A stretch of 64,000 bases of DNA. Origin: Bifidobacterium santillanense. GTDB taxonomy: Bacteria; Actinomycetota; Actinomycetes; Actinomycetales; Bifidobacteriaceae. The stretch is from contig NZ_JAFEJS010000010.1 of assembly GCF_018555385.1 (NCBI RefSeq), positions 29,586-93,585 of the forward strand, read 5' to 3'. Under the pieces are notes generated by a model that had not been told where the DNA came from, made no database searches, and worked only from the letters and a program-made list of their open reading frames with translations. Positions 43,535 through 52,984 of this stretch are shown here, piece after piece. A program made the translations under genes and the position numbers. The number at the start of each line of letters is the position of its first letter. Position 1 is the stretch's first letter.

Positions 43535-44860
43535 TCAGTCGATGTCGGCGCCGAGCTGGTGCAGCTTGCCGCGGAAGTCGGCGTAGCCGCGGTCGATCAG
43601 CGAGATGCCCTGCACGTTGGACGGCCCCTTGGCCGCCAGCGCCGCGATCAGGTGCGAGAATCCGCCGCGCAGATCCGGCACGTCGATGTCGCGGCCGGTC
43701 AGCGGGGTGGGTCCGAAGATGACGGCGGAGTGCTTGTAGTTGCGCTGCTGGAAGCGGCACGGCAGCGAGCCGAGGCACTCGCGGTACAGCTGGATCGTGG
43801 CGCCCATCTGCACGAGCGGCTTGGTGAAGCCGAAGCGGTTCTCGTACACGGTCTCGTGCACGATCGACAGGCCGTTGGCCTGCGTCAGGGCCACGACCAG
43901 CGGCTGCTGCCAGTCGGTCATGAAGCCGGGGTGCACGTCGGTCTCGATCGCGACCGGCTTGAGGTCGCCGCCCGGATGCCAGAAGCGGATGCCCTTGTCG
44001 GTGACGTCGAACTCGCCGCCGACCTTGCGGAACACGTTGAGGAAGGTCATCATCTCCGGCTGGGTGGCGCCCTTGACGAAGATGTCGCCGCGCGTGGCGA
44101 GCGCCGCGGACGCCCAGGAGGCGGCCTCGATGCGGTCGGTCAGCGAGGTGTGCGTGTAGCCCTTGAGCTCCTTGACGCCCTCGATGCGGAACGTGCGGTC
44201 CACGTCCACGGAGATGATCGCGCCCATCTTCTGCAGCACGGCGACCAGGTCCATGATCTCCGGCTCGATGGCCGCGCCGGACAGCTCGGTCTTGCCCTCG
44301 GCGAGGACGGCGGCGAGCAGGGTCTGCTCGGTGGCGCCGACGGACGGGTACGGCAGATGGATCTTCGCGCCGTGCAGGCCGTTCGGCGCGGTGATGTGGA
44401 TGCCGTCCTTGTGCTCCTTGTCGACGTTGGCGCCGAGCTTGCGCAGGGTCTCGAGGTGGAAGTCGATCGGGCGTCCGCCGATGTTGCAGCCGCCGAGCGC
44501 CGGGATGAACGCCTCGCCGAGGCGGTGCACGAGCGGACCGGAGAACAGGATCGGGATGCGGGAGGAGCCGGAGAGGGTGTCCACGTCGGCCACGTCGGCC
44601 AGCTGCACGTGGGAGGCGTCGATGGTGACGATGCCGTTGTCGCCGTCGACGTCCACGTCCACGCCGTGCAGGCGCAGCAGGTCGGAGACCACGTGCACGT
44701 CACGGATCTCGGGCACGTTCTTCAGCACCGACTTGCCCGGCGCGAGCAGCGCGGCGACCATCGCCTTGCTCACGAAGTTCTTCGCGCCACGCACCTTGAT
44801 CGTGCCGTTGAGGGGCTTGCCGCCCTCGACATGCAGCACATCGTTCTCGTTTTCGCCCAC
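43535..44860 (-). CDS. murA: UDP-N-acetylglucosamine 1-carboxyvinyltransferase
   Basis: The 441-residue enzyme transfers enolpyruvate to UDP-GlcNAc, the first committed step of peptidoglycan synthesis. It has the two-domain EPT fold. The active-loop cysteine is present (Cys125 in ALGGCNIGGRPID), so fosfomycin sensitivity is expected on this criterion. RGAKNFVSKAM replaces the common GAKNAALP. The C-terminal DLRGGFSHLIAALAAKG is intact. The start codon is GTG at 44860, with AGAGGT 4 nt upstream. It stands alone and converges on the MFS gene. Confidence 0.94.
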   Translation of the reverse strand: MGENENDVLHVEGGKPLNGTIKVRGAKNFVSKAMVAALLAPGKSVLKNVPEIRDVHVVSDLLRLHGVDVDVDGDNGIVTIDASHVQLADVADVDTLSGSSRIPILFSGPLVHRLGEAFIPALGGCNIGGRPIDFHLETLRKLGANVDKEHKDGIHITAPNGLHGAKIHLPYPSVGATEQTLLAAVLAEGKTELSGAAIEPEIMDLVAVLQKMGAIISVDVDRTFRIEGVKELKGYTHTSLTDRIEAASWASAALATRGDIFVKGATQPEMMTFLNVFRKVGGEFDVTDKGIRFWHPGGDLKPVAIETDVHPGFMTDWQQPLVVALTQANGLSIVHETVYENRFGFTKPLVQMGATIQLYRECLGSLPCRFQQRNYKHSAVIFGPTPLTGRDIDVPDLRGGFSHLIAALAAKGPSNVQGISLIDRGYADFRGKLHQLGADID

Positions 44861-45160
44861 GACTACCTCTTTCGTCTTCTTGCCTTGCCTTCCGGCGCGC
44901 GCCGGACCGCGGAAACGCTATATGACAGTGTGCCATACGGCATGTGCTTACGCCGTGAAAAAGCCCCCGGCGAAACGCCGTCGCCGCCATTCGCCGGAAA
45001 TGTGACGCGCGCCACACGGCCGCCCAGCGGCCGCGCGCCCCTCGCGCCACGCCATCGCGGCTTTGCTATGGTGGATGACGGTTGGTGAACGCTCACAGCG
45101 GGAGGCAAGGCAGAAGACTCCCGGCGCTCGCCATACGCACATACGCAAAGGAGCATATCC
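44861..45160. other. Divergent murA/nox promoter region
   Basis: No gene is supported here. An imperfect G/C-rich dyad (GCCCCCGGCGAAACGCCG) occurs near 44963. I see no consensus promoter for either gene. Confidence 0.4.
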
Positions 45161-46510
45161 ATGACCACCGTCGCCATCGTCGGCTGCACGCACGCCGGCA
45201 CCTTCGCCGCCACGTCGATCCTCGCCGAGCACCCCGATTGGACCGTCCACGTCTTCGAGCGCAACGGCACGCTCTCCTTCCTGTCCTGCGGCATCGCGCT
45301 GTGGGTGGGCGACCACGTGTCCGACCCGAAGAAGATGTTCTACTCCTCCCCCGAGTCGCTCGCCCAGGCCGGCGCGACCATGCACATGCGCACCGACGTC
45401 ACGTCGATCGACGTCGAGGGCCACACCCTGACCTACCGTCCGGTCGACGCGGGCGAGGACGCTCCGACCGAGACGCTCGAGTTCGACAAGCTGGTCGTCA
45501 CCACCGGCTCGCGCCCGGTCATCCCGCCGATCCCGGGCATCGACAGCAGGCACGTGCTGCTGTGCAAGAACTGGGACCACGCGATCGCCATCAAGGAGAA
45601 GGCCAGGGAGGCCAGGTCCGCGGTCGTGATCGGCTCGGGCTACATCGGCGCCGAGATCGCCGAGCAGTTCTCGCTCACCGGCGTCGCGACCACGCTGGTC
45701 GACGGCCTCGACCGGCCGCTGGCGAACAACTTCGACAAGCAGATCACCGACCAGGTGGCCGCCGCGTTCGAGGAGCACGGCGTCACGCTGGCCCTCGGCC
45801 AGAAGGTGACCGCCTTCCGCGACAACGACGACGACACCGTCACCGTCGTCACCGAGAAGGGCGAGTACACGGCCGAGATGGCGATCCTCGCGGTCGGCTT
45901 CCTGCCGAACACCGACCTCCTCAAGGGCCAGGTGGACATGCTGCCGAACGGCGCGATCGTCGTCGACGACTACATGCGCGCCTCCGCGCCGGACGTGTAC
46001 GCGTGCGGCGACTCGGCGACCGTGTTCTACAACCCGACCGGCAGGCACGACTACATCCCGCTGGCCACGAACGCCGTGCGCCAGGGCCTTCTGGTCGGGC
46101 GCAACATCGAGACGCCGACCGTCAAGTACATGGGCACGCAGGCGACGTCCGCCGTGCAGCTGTACGACCTGTCGCTGGCCGCGTCGGGCCTGACGAAGGC
46201 GGGCGCCGAGCGCCGCGGCCTCACGGTCCGCGAGACCGAGCTGACGGAGGACTACCGCCCCGACTTCATGCTCACCACCACGCCGGTCACGTCGATCCTG
46301 ACCTGGGACCCCGAGACCCGCAAGGTCAAGGGCGGTCAGTTCTGCTCGAAGGCCGACATCTCCGGCGCCGCGAACGTCATCTCGATGGCGATCCAGGCCG
46401 GGTTCACGATCGACCAGCTCGCAAACGTCGACTTCCTGTTCCAGCCGAACTTCGACAAGCCGGTCTACTACGTCGGCGCCGTCGCCATGAAGGCGGCGGC
46501 CGAGGCCTGA
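45161..46510 (+). CDS. nox: NADH oxidase, probably water-forming (pyridine nucleotide-disulfide family)
   Basis: The 449-residue FAD enzyme has a single redox-active cysteine, Cys43 in FLSCGIALWVG, as in H2O-forming NADH oxidases, NADH peroxidases and CoA-disulfide reductases. The NADH-binding Rossmann motif is VVIGSGYIGAEIAEQF, and the FAD motif APDVYACGDSATV. In this anaerobe-type setting it would remove O2 and regenerate NAD+. AAAGGAG lies before the ATG. Its stop is 2 bp from the stop of the convergent pyrD-like gene. CoA-disulfide reductase is the main alternative. Confidence 0.88.
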   Translation: MTTVAIVGCTHAGTFAATSILAEHPDWTVHVFERNGTLSFLSCGIALWVGDHVSDPKKMFYSSPESLAQAGATMHMRTDVTSIDVEGHTLTYRPVDAGEDAPTETLEFDKLVVTTGSRPVIPPIPGIDSRHVLLCKNWDHAIAIKEKAREARSAVVIGSGYIGAEIAEQFSLTGVATTLVDGLDRPLANNFDKQITDQVAAAFEEHGVTLALGQKVTAFRDNDDDTVTVVTEKGEYTAEMAILAVGFLPNTDLLKGQVDMLPNGAIVVDDYMRASAPDVYACGDSATVFYNPTGRHDYIPLATNAVRQGLLVGRNIETPTVKYMGTQATSAVQLYDLSLAASGLTKAGAERRGLTVRETELTEDYRPDFMLTTTPVTSILTWDPETRKVKGGQFCSKADISGAANVISMAIQAGFTIDQLANVDFLFQPNFDKPVYYVGAVAMKAAAEA

Positions 46511-46512
46511 CC

Positions 46513-47637
46513 TCAGCCCTTGATCTCACGGGCGAGGTCCGCGTTCCACATCGCGCCGGTGGCGGACATCACGCTGTCCGCGCCGGCGTTCTTGTACGCG
46601 TGGTAGTCGGCCGGCGTCACGACGCCGCCGACGCCGTTGATCGCGAAGTCGAGGCCGAGCTTGTCGCGCAGGGCCGCGAGGCGGGAGACCATCTCGAGGC
46701 CCGCGCCGCGGATCGCGTTGCCGCACACGCCGGAGCGGTCGCGGCCGGCGCCGGGCAGCGCCTGATCGCCGTTCGCGTCGACGAGACGCGCGGAGATCGT
46801 GTTGATCGTGCTGAAGCCCTGCACGGTGCCGCGTCCGACGGTGGAGCGGATCATGAGCTCGAGCGAGGCGTCGTCGGAGATGTACGCGAGCTTGACCATG
46901 AGCGGGATGTCGCCGATCTCGCGCTTGACGGCCTCGGTGATGCGGCCGACGAGCTGCGGGTTATGGCACAGCAGTCGGTTGTGGCCCTCGTTCGGGCAGC
47001 TGGTGTTCATCACCATGACCTTCGCGCCGGTCTCCTTGACGAGGCGCGCGGTGGTCGCGTGGTCGGCGATGTAGTCGTCCTCGCTCATGCCCTCGACGCG
47101 CGAGCCCTGGAAGCTCGGCACGAGCAGCTGGCCGGGGCCGGCCGCCTCGATGGCCGCGCGCATGTCCGGCTGCCAGACGTCCGGGTCCTGCGAGGGCACG
47201 CCGAAGCTGTTGGAGATGGAGATCGGCGCCTCGTAGTTGGTGTCGGCGAGCACGCCCTCGTCGAGCTCGGCGCTGCCGGGGGTCAGGGACCCGTCGACCG
47301 ACTTCGGATGGACGGCGAGCACGTTCGGGAACGGGTTGCAGCCCCACGCGCGCGAGCGCACGGTCTTGTAGGTCGCGAGGTCGAAGCCCATGCGGAACGC
47401 GGCGGTGGTGAAGCGGCTGTTGAGGAGGGGCCCGGCGGGGATGCCGAACGCGAGGTCCACCGGCACGCCGAGGAACGCCTCGGAGTGCCTTCCCACGTGG
47501 GCCGGAACCTTGCCGTCGGCCGTCGGGGCGGACTCGGCCTCCTTCAGCGCCTCGGCGAACAGCCCGAACGGGCCCTGCTCGTAGTTGTCCTCGTAGGTGC
47601 GGTTGACGTCGTAAAACGGTACGGACTGCTGACTCAT
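46513..47637 (-). CDS. Dihydroorotate dehydrogenase family protein
   Basis: The 374-residue FMN (beta/alpha)8 barrel protein. Motifs: FGIPAGPLLNSRFTTAAFRMG, SISNSFG, VMNTSCPNEG, and the C-terminal phosphate-binding stretch FAINGVGGVVTPADYHAY. It fits the DHODH superfamily, but the N-terminal part (ATYKTVRSRAWGCNPFPNVL) and length differ from the textbook PyrD classes. Pyrimidine synthesis is likely, not certain. ATG 47637 was chosen for GGGAGG 5 nt upstream; 18 codons of open frame precede it. Confidence 0.82.
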   Translation of the reverse strand: MSQQSVPFYDVNRTYEDNYEQGPFGLFAEALKEAESAPTADGKVPAHVGRHSEAFLGVPVDLAFGIPAGPLLNSRFTTAAFRMGFDLATYKTVRSRAWGCNPFPNVLAVHPKSVDGSLTPGSAELDEGVLADTNYEAPISISNSFGVPSQDPDVWQPDMRAAIEAAGPGQLLVPSFQGSRVEGMSEDDYIADHATTARLVKETGAKVMVMNTSCPNEGHNRLLCHNPQLVGRITEAVKREIGDIPLMVKLAYISDDASLELMIRSTVGRGTVQGFSTINTISARLVDANGDQALPGAGRDRSGVCGNAIRGAGLEMVSRLAALRDKLGLDFAINGVGGVVTPADYHAYKNAGADSVMSATGAMWNADLAREIKG

Positions 47638-47731
47638 GGTTCCTCCCATGGTTGCCGGTTGAGGAATCGGTGTATTTCTTCCGTTATACACCCGGAATAC
47701 CCCGCTTCTCTGGATTTCACGGCCAACCGCT

Positions 47732-47899
47732 TCACCTCTCCCACAGATGACAAGTCACCCGCGGCAGCTCAGAGGCCAAGCCCATCCGGTCACCGACAGG
47801 AATGCGCAAGCCGTTGAGCCGCCATATGACAACCTCAGCATAGGCAATACCTCCCATAAGGTCATACCCTGGACTTTCATACCGACGTCTCCATGACAT
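47732..47899 (-). pseudogene. Short coding-like remnant upstream of pyrD
   Basis: A 55-codon frame opens at ATG 47899 and contains YESPGYDLMGGIAYAEVVI followed by WRLNGLRIPVGDRMG. The residue mix looks protein-like, but there is no ribosome site, and stops close the frame on both sides. I do not recognise it. It may be the decayed end of a larger gene at the border of the AT-rich segment. The rest of 47638-48064 holds no other gene. Confidence 0.3.
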
Positions 47900-48064
47900 A
47901 AGAAGACATGTCCCAGCAAGAATACATTAGAGACAAACGGCGTTGAGACCACCACCAATCAACCATCATCGATACATTAACGTCAGTAAAACAGTATGAA
48001 AAATATTTATAACATAGCACCAAAATCAAAATGCGAATATACATATTTTTTATAGGAGGCAAAG

Positions 48065-49228
48065 ATGTTTAAACTAAAAATAGTCAGCTCCATCACATTA
48101 CTGTCATTGACAATGCTTTTATTACAACCACCGCTTGCACTTGCATCAACCAAACAATCAGATATCACTCAACCATTAGACAATTATTCACAATTGATCG
48201 AACAGCAATATAACATTAAATCAGAAAAGAGAAAGAAAGACTCAAAGCCACACAGCGAAGATTTGATAGCACGGAACCAAACCGACTACATCATTAACGC
48301 ATTTAAAACTTCCGGTCTTACACCGGATAAAGCTACCGTTTCCACTTCGGTAAAGTCTATCTCGCCAAGAGCTAATAGATATATTATTTTAGTCTACATG
48401 ACTACAAATGTCATCTATCATCGTTTAAACGAAAACAACAGAAAAGTTAACAACTCATGCCAATGGACAGACCTTCATAAGTTGACCTTATCCACACAAG
48501 ACAACTCTAACAAAGTGGTCACGGAAGATAAATTACTACCCGAGCGCTCCGACGATAACAACAACAGTGACACCAACGGCGGTAAAACCATAACTAATGC
48601 CAAGGACGGAATCTCCACACAACAGGCACTTACCCTACGACATACCCCTATAACAGCACGAGCGGGAAAGAAACCCATACTTCCCAACTTCATGAACGGA
48701 ATCAGATACGCTTTGAAATGGACAGATTATCCATATAACGGAGACGAAAAATCGGACTATAACCCAAGCTATCCATACAACGAAACAGACAATTGCGCCA
48801 ATTTTGTTTCTCAATCAATCCATGAAGGTGGAGCACCTTATCAAACAGCCCTATCAACTAACACAAAAGACCCCAACCTCTGGACACCAAATCTTATACT
48901 TGGACACGACACATAGACTTGGTCAAACGCAGAATCAAATTATAACTATATGATTAGCAAGTATTACAATAAATGCAAAAGTCCTTGGGTAGGTATTGGC
49001 GACTTAATCTACACTGAGTGGGAAGGCGATGGCCATATCAGCCATGCCATGATTGCCACCTAAGCAGATAGAAGCTTTCTCCCTGACGGCACAATGATAT
49101 TCAATACATATATTTCTCGGAAGACCACCAATCGTCACAATATTCCATTAAGTGTCGAAATGGCAATAGCAACAAAACAACATCCAAACGTTAAATGGCA
49201 TGGACTGACCATGAAATGGGTTAATTAA
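48065..49228 (+). pseudogene. Secreted amidase-type (Amidase_6-like) gene with two in-frame stops
   Basis: The frame starts at ATG 48065 with AGGAGG 7 nt upstream. Residues 1-28 form a signal peptide (hydrophobic core, ALA cleavage). After a Lys/Asn-rich region comes the cysteine-hydrolase motif TDNCANFVSQSIHEGG (Cys244). A TAG stop at 48914-48916 ends the first 283 codons. The same frame continues coherently (TWSNAESNYNYMISKYY, VGIGDLIYTEWEGDGHISH with His at codon 327) to a TAA at 49061-49063. It then runs again (SFLPDGTMIFNTYISRKTTN) to the final TAA at 49226-49228. The His half of the active site therefore lies beyond the first stop. Base use is strongly AT-rich compared with all neighbours, which suggests horizontal transfer. 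Pseudogene is the simplest reading; stop readthrough or sequencing error are alternatives. Confidence 0.75.
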
Positions 49229-49264
49229 AGAATATAAGCCAAAGCACATATTTCTGATCAACAT

Positions 49265-49302
49265 GGGGGCACTCCGTCGCAGGCTCGCAACGGAGTGCCC
49301 CC
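49265..49302. terminator. Terminator after the broken amidase gene
   Basis: GGGGGCACTCCGT and ACGGAGTGCCCCC form a perfect 13 bp stem with a 12 nt loop, 36 nt after the last stop. The adjoining C run (9 in all) is a homopolymer that could be miscounted. Confidence 0.65.
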
Positions 49303-49886
49303 CCCCATTGCTATCTGATAAAGCACCTTTGACCAGACAGACCCGAAATCGATCAAGCATCATCCAATACTTGTCATCCAACTTAGCATCAAAGATACAA
49401 AGCTCAAAAAATGCGTCTCCACTCATTCAATAAAGACAGATCCCATCCTTTGACCTGTCAGATCAATAAGATCTCAGCAGGGATTCTTAGCTGTCGGATT
49501 GTCGGTTCAAGCTATTTTACCGATTGCAACCATCTCCAAATTCCTCGACAAAGAATGCTCACCCTGGCTTACCGATAGAAGCAATCAACAATAAGGACAC
49601 TTGAACATGAATGTTGCCAAAATGACCATTACCATCAGTGCGTTTGACTCAAATTCATATCGATAGATAAAATCATTCAAATGCAATAAATTCAAAAAAT
49701 TTTTGAGTTAGATAGTCTCAAATAAGACCCTAAGCATGCCATCCGCAATAAATCTTTATTAACGTCACACCAAGCGCATCCATTATCCACAAAAGGAAAA
49801 CCAAACATCAAGCACAATATACATTGCAAAACATAAGGAATCCACATATCAACAGATATCACACAATAATATTAATAATGATTTAA
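49303..49886. other. AT-rich stretch without a supported gene
   Basis: There are only short frames. One 17-codon peptide starts at 49606 (MNVAKMTITISAF) behind AAGGA and may be the stub of a decayed gene. No inverted terminal repeats or transposase fragments were recognised. Confidence 0.4.
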
Positions 49887-50360
49887 TCACCCATTCCCAA
49901 ATCCAATTGTTATCCAACCCGTTCCATCACTGGACCGAGAAGGATCGTATAGCAATCTATATACATAAGATCCACTGCTTCCCATCGACTGTGTTTGGGC
50001 ATTAAAACTGTCACAGCGATAAAACATCATGTAAGAAGCCTGCACTCCTGTTTTATTTTTCTCTTTCACATCTTTTCGAGAAAGATCATCCGGCAACACC
50101 TCCGAATATGTTATTCTATCAATAGAACAACCCCTCATAAACGACACATCTTTCTCGATATGAACCGCCCCCTCTCGAAGTACTGATTGAGAAAATAATC
50201 TCGACTGAGATAATTCAATATCCGTAGACGATGTATTGACAGGCTTCTGAATAAATGATAGACCCATTTGCTGATATATATAGCAAATAGTAGCCAATAT
50301 ACCTGCAGAGAAAACTCCAACCAGAAAGAAGGCAATTATCATCCGCCTCAAAAAACGCAT
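49887..50360 (-). CDS. Unknown membrane-anchored small protein
   Basis: The protein has 157 residues from ATG 50360 (GTGAGG just upstream); a longer frame from 50459 has no ribosome site. It has an N-terminal membrane anchor (MIIAFFLVGVFSAGILATICYIY) and an outside or luminal domain of ~120 residues containing two cysteines (RGCSID, FYRCDS), which could pair, and a Gly/Ser-rich end (GSSGSYVYRLL, GTGWITIGFGNG). I do not recognise a family. It has the same AT-rich composition as the amidase remnant and faces it, suggesting they arrived together. A cell-surface role is likely; nothing more can be said. Confidence 0.6.
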   Translation of the reverse strand: MRFLRRMIIAFFLVGVFSAGILATICYIYQQMGLSFIQKPVNTSSTDIELSQSRLFSQSVLREGAVHIEKDVSFMRGCSIDRITYSEVLPDDLSRKDVKEKNKTGVQASYMMFYRCDSFNAQTQSMGSSGSYVYRLLYDPSRSSDGTGWITIGFGNG

Positions 50361-50502
50361 ATCCTCACTTCTCCCTATCAAAGTTAACCACCCCATCAGC
50401 TTCAGACACAGTTCCAACTCCGCATAATTATCAAATTCAACATAATCACCCGCATCCATAGTTGAATTTGAAAACTGTTCGACAAATCATACAGCCATCA
50501 GA

Positions 50503-51957
50503 TCAGCCGCCGAGCATCGCGGTGACGAACGAGATCAAGGCCTGGCCGCCGTTGAGGACGACGCAGAGGATGAACGTCCACGCCGTCCATCCGAAGTAGG
50601 TGCCGGGCGCGCTGCGGTGGGCGCGCACATACGCCGTCAGCCCGCGTCCGTAGACGGCGAACACGACGATCGCGGCGATCACACCGATCAGCGACAGCGC
50701 GACCGAATAGACCAGATATCCGGTGTCGCCGAGGTAGTGCGAGGCGAGCCCGTCGATCACGCCGGACAGAATCGCGTTGTTGAACACGTGCAGCGCAATC
50801 GCCCACACCAGCGAGTACTCCATCGCGACGAAGCCGAGCACCAGACCGAGCAGGAACGCGAACACGCCCTGCACGACGTCGCCGTGGAACAGGCCGAACA
50901 GCAGCGCCGAGGTGAGGATCGCGAAGTCGCGGCCCAAGGGCTTGAGCTCCTTCATGAGCACGCCGCGGAACATCACCTCCTCGCAGATCGGGCCGACGAG
51001 GCCGATGTACAGCCACATGCTCACGGTGGTCGCCGACGCGCTGATGTCGTCCAGCGTCGGCGAGACCAGGTCGATGCCGATGGCGGAGAAGCCCATCTGG
51101 ATCAGGATGGTCGCGCCCTGCACGCCGAGGCACAGCGCGACGAACACGAGGAACCACAGCGGCCTCATCCGTGCGCCGCCGTACCGGCTGACGCGGCCGA
51201 TCCGCTCCGGTTCGCCGTACCGGTCGACGTGCGCGCCGCCGAGCCAGAACTCGCGGGTGAGGATGTCCCTGCGACGCATGAGCAGCAGGAATCCGAACGC
51301 GCAGAGCACCGAGAACAGGCTCATCACGCCCGTCCAACGGTTGACGACGTCATCGGCGGAGGATCCGCCGAGATTGACGCGGACCCCGTGGTCGGTCACG
51401 GCGACGGTCGCCATGACGACGACCATGGCCACGATCACGCCGGCGTTCACCACCAGCTCGTAGGCCAGCGACAGGCCCACCGGGCGGTTGACCATCCTAC
51501 GCAGCCGCCGTCTCCACGCGGTGCGCGGGTCCTGCGGCGGAGCGGACATCGCCTGCGGCATCGGACCGGGGACCGGAGCCTGTCCGAAGGCCGGGGCCTG
51601 ACCGGGGACCGGCGTTTGCCCGGGTGCCGGTGCGCCGGCGGTCGACGGCAGCGGGGGCCGTTGCGTGGGATACGCCGGTGCCGCCTGACCCGGCGCATAC
51701 CATCCCGGCTGCGTCTGCGCGGGCCACGGTTGGGCTTGGGATTGCGGTTGGGATTGCGGTTGGGACGGATACACGGGGGCCGGGGACGGAGACGCCGGAG
51801 ACGCCGGAGACGGTGTCGCCGCAGGCTGCGCGGACGTCTGCGGATCGCCCGGCGACATGGACCGCGGCTGCGCGGTCGGCTGAAGGCCGTCGGACACGGC
51901 GGCCTGCGGTTCCCGATTCGGGGAATCGTGCTGGGGAATGTGTTCGTTGGTGTTCAT
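50503..51957 (-). CDS. CPBP family intramembrane metalloprotease with Pro/Gln-rich tail
   Basis: The protein has 484 residues. The first ~130 are Pro, Gln, Ala and Ser with repeats of SQPQ; a helical membrane domain of ~8 segments follows. CPBP motifs: GPICEEVMFRG, LLFGLFHGD and HVFNNAI. ATG 51957 was chosen as the first convincing start; a GTG at 52005 precedes it without a ribosome site. The disordered tail is long for this family. It is the second CPBP gene of the window. It borders the AT-rich segment and diverges from a response regulator gene. Confidence 0.85.
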   Translation of the reverse strand: MNTNEHIPQHDSPNREPQAAVSDGLQPTAQPRSMSPGDPQTSAQPAATPSPASPASPSPAPVYPSQPQSQPQSQAQPWPAQTQPGWYAPGQAAPAYPTQRPPLPSTAGAPAPGQTPVPGQAPAFGQAPVPGPMPQAMSAPPQDPRTAWRRRLRRMVNRPVGLSLAYELVVNAGVIVAMVVVMATVAVTDHGVRVNLGGSSADDVVNRWTGVMSLFSVLCAFGFLLLMRRRDILTREFWLGGAHVDRYGEPERIGRVSRYGGARMRPLWFLVFVALCLGVQGATILIQMGFSAIGIDLVSPTLDDISASATTVSMWLYIGLVGPICEEVMFRGVLMKELKPLGRDFAILTSALLFGLFHGDVVQGVFAFLLGLVLGFVAMEYSLVWAIALHVFNNAILSGVIDGLASHYLGDTGYLVYSVALSLIGVIAAIVVFAVYGRGLTAYVRAHRSAPGTYFGWTAWTFILCVVLNGGQALISFVTAMLGG

Positions 51958-52078
51958 GGTTCCCACGCTAACCCCCGGAACTGGGGAATTCGCGCGCATG
52001 TACACAGACGTCTACCAGCGTCCGTCCAGCTCGCGCCATTGCCGCGTTCGGATTGCGCGACTCACTAGGATGGAGGTC

Positions 52079-52846
52079 ATGAGTGTTGAGAAGGGGACGC
52101 CGACGCTGGTGGCCGTGGTGGACAACGACCGCATGGCGCTGCTCGCCCTGAAGGGCATCCTGCCGCAGCTGCTGCCGTCGGCCCGATGGGCGTGGGAGGC
52201 GCGGACCGCCGACGAGGCCGTGCGCATGGCGCTGAACCCCGAGACCCGGCCGAAGCTGCTGCTTGTGGACATGTCGCTGGGCGAGGCGACAGGCGTGGGC
52301 GTGTGCCGCAAGATCCGCATGCGCACCGACCGCGTGGCCCTCCTCGGCATCACCGCGTTCTCGGTAGCCGACTACGCCGTGCGCGTCGCCGAGGCGGGCG
52401 CGCAGGGCATCGTCTCGAAGGCCGACATCCCGCAGCTGGCCCGTGCGCTGCGCACGGTGGCATCCGGCGGCGTCTACGCGCCAGCCGAGGCGCGGTCGGT
52501 CACGTTCCATACGGCCGCGGAGGCGCACCGTCTGTTCACGGGGCGGCGGACCGGCGCGACCGATGCGTCCGCGGCACCCGGCGATGCGCGCCACGGCGCC
52601 TCCGGCACCCCGGTGACCGGGGCCTCCACGCCGACCGGCATGGCCGATGGCGACGAATCGGCGCCGAGACTGGGCGCCAAGGAGGCGGAGACGCTGCATC
52701 TGCTCTCGCAGGGGCTCTCCTACGATCAGATCGCCGCGCGGTGGGGCGTCGCCGCGTCGACCGTGCGCACGCACGCGCACCGCGCGGTCGATAAGCTCGG
52801 CGCGAAGTCGCTCGCCCACGCGATCGCGATCTGGCTCACCCGTTGA
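52079..52846 (+). CDS. NarL/LuxR-type response regulator
   Basis: The 255-residue protein has a receiver domain (about 1-125) with phosphoacceptor Asp64 in LLLVDMSLGE and Lys in GIVSKADIP, an Ala/Gly/Thr linker (~155-195), and a C-terminal LuxR HTH (EAETLHLLSQGLSYDQIAARW, GVAASTVRTHAHRAVDKLG). The start is uncertain; GGAGG lies only 2 nt from ATG 52079. The likely partner kinase is encoded convergently, 138 bp away. Targets are unknown; the membrane proteins around it are candidates. Confidence 0.88.
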   Translation: MSVEKGTPTLVAVVDNDRMALLALKGILPQLLPSARWAWEARTADEAVRMALNPETRPKLLLVDMSLGEATGVGVCRKIRMRTDRVALLGITAFSVADYAVRVAEAGAQGIVSKADIPQLARALRTVASGGVYAPAEARSVTFHTAAEAHRLFTGRRTGATDASAAPGDARHGASGTPVTGASTPTGMADGDESAPRLGAKEAETLHLLSQGLSYDQIAARWGVAASTVRTHAHRAVDKLGAKSLAHAIAIWLTR

Positions 52847-52870
52847 CGGCGCGGGTCGCACGCGTCTTCG

Positions 52871-52907
52871 CACCGCCTCACCGCCGGACACACCGCCTCA
52901 CCGCCGG
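52871..52907. repeat. 17 bp tandem direct repeat between regulator and kinase
   Basis: The 17 bp CACCGCCTCACCGCCGG is repeated exactly with a 3 bp spacer (period 20). It lies in the convergent gap and may be part of a slippage-prone terminator region. Confidence 0.6.
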
Positions 52908-52984
52908 CGCCCGGCCTTCCGCTTCCCCACCCCGCCGGGAGGGACGACGGAAACGAGACATGCACCCGTCGGCATGACGGAACG

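Noticed and set aside
49148..49426. A 92-codon minus-strand frame starting at 49426
   Set aside because: It has no ribosome site and reads through the terminator hairpin and the C run; only about 40 codons look remotely protein-like.
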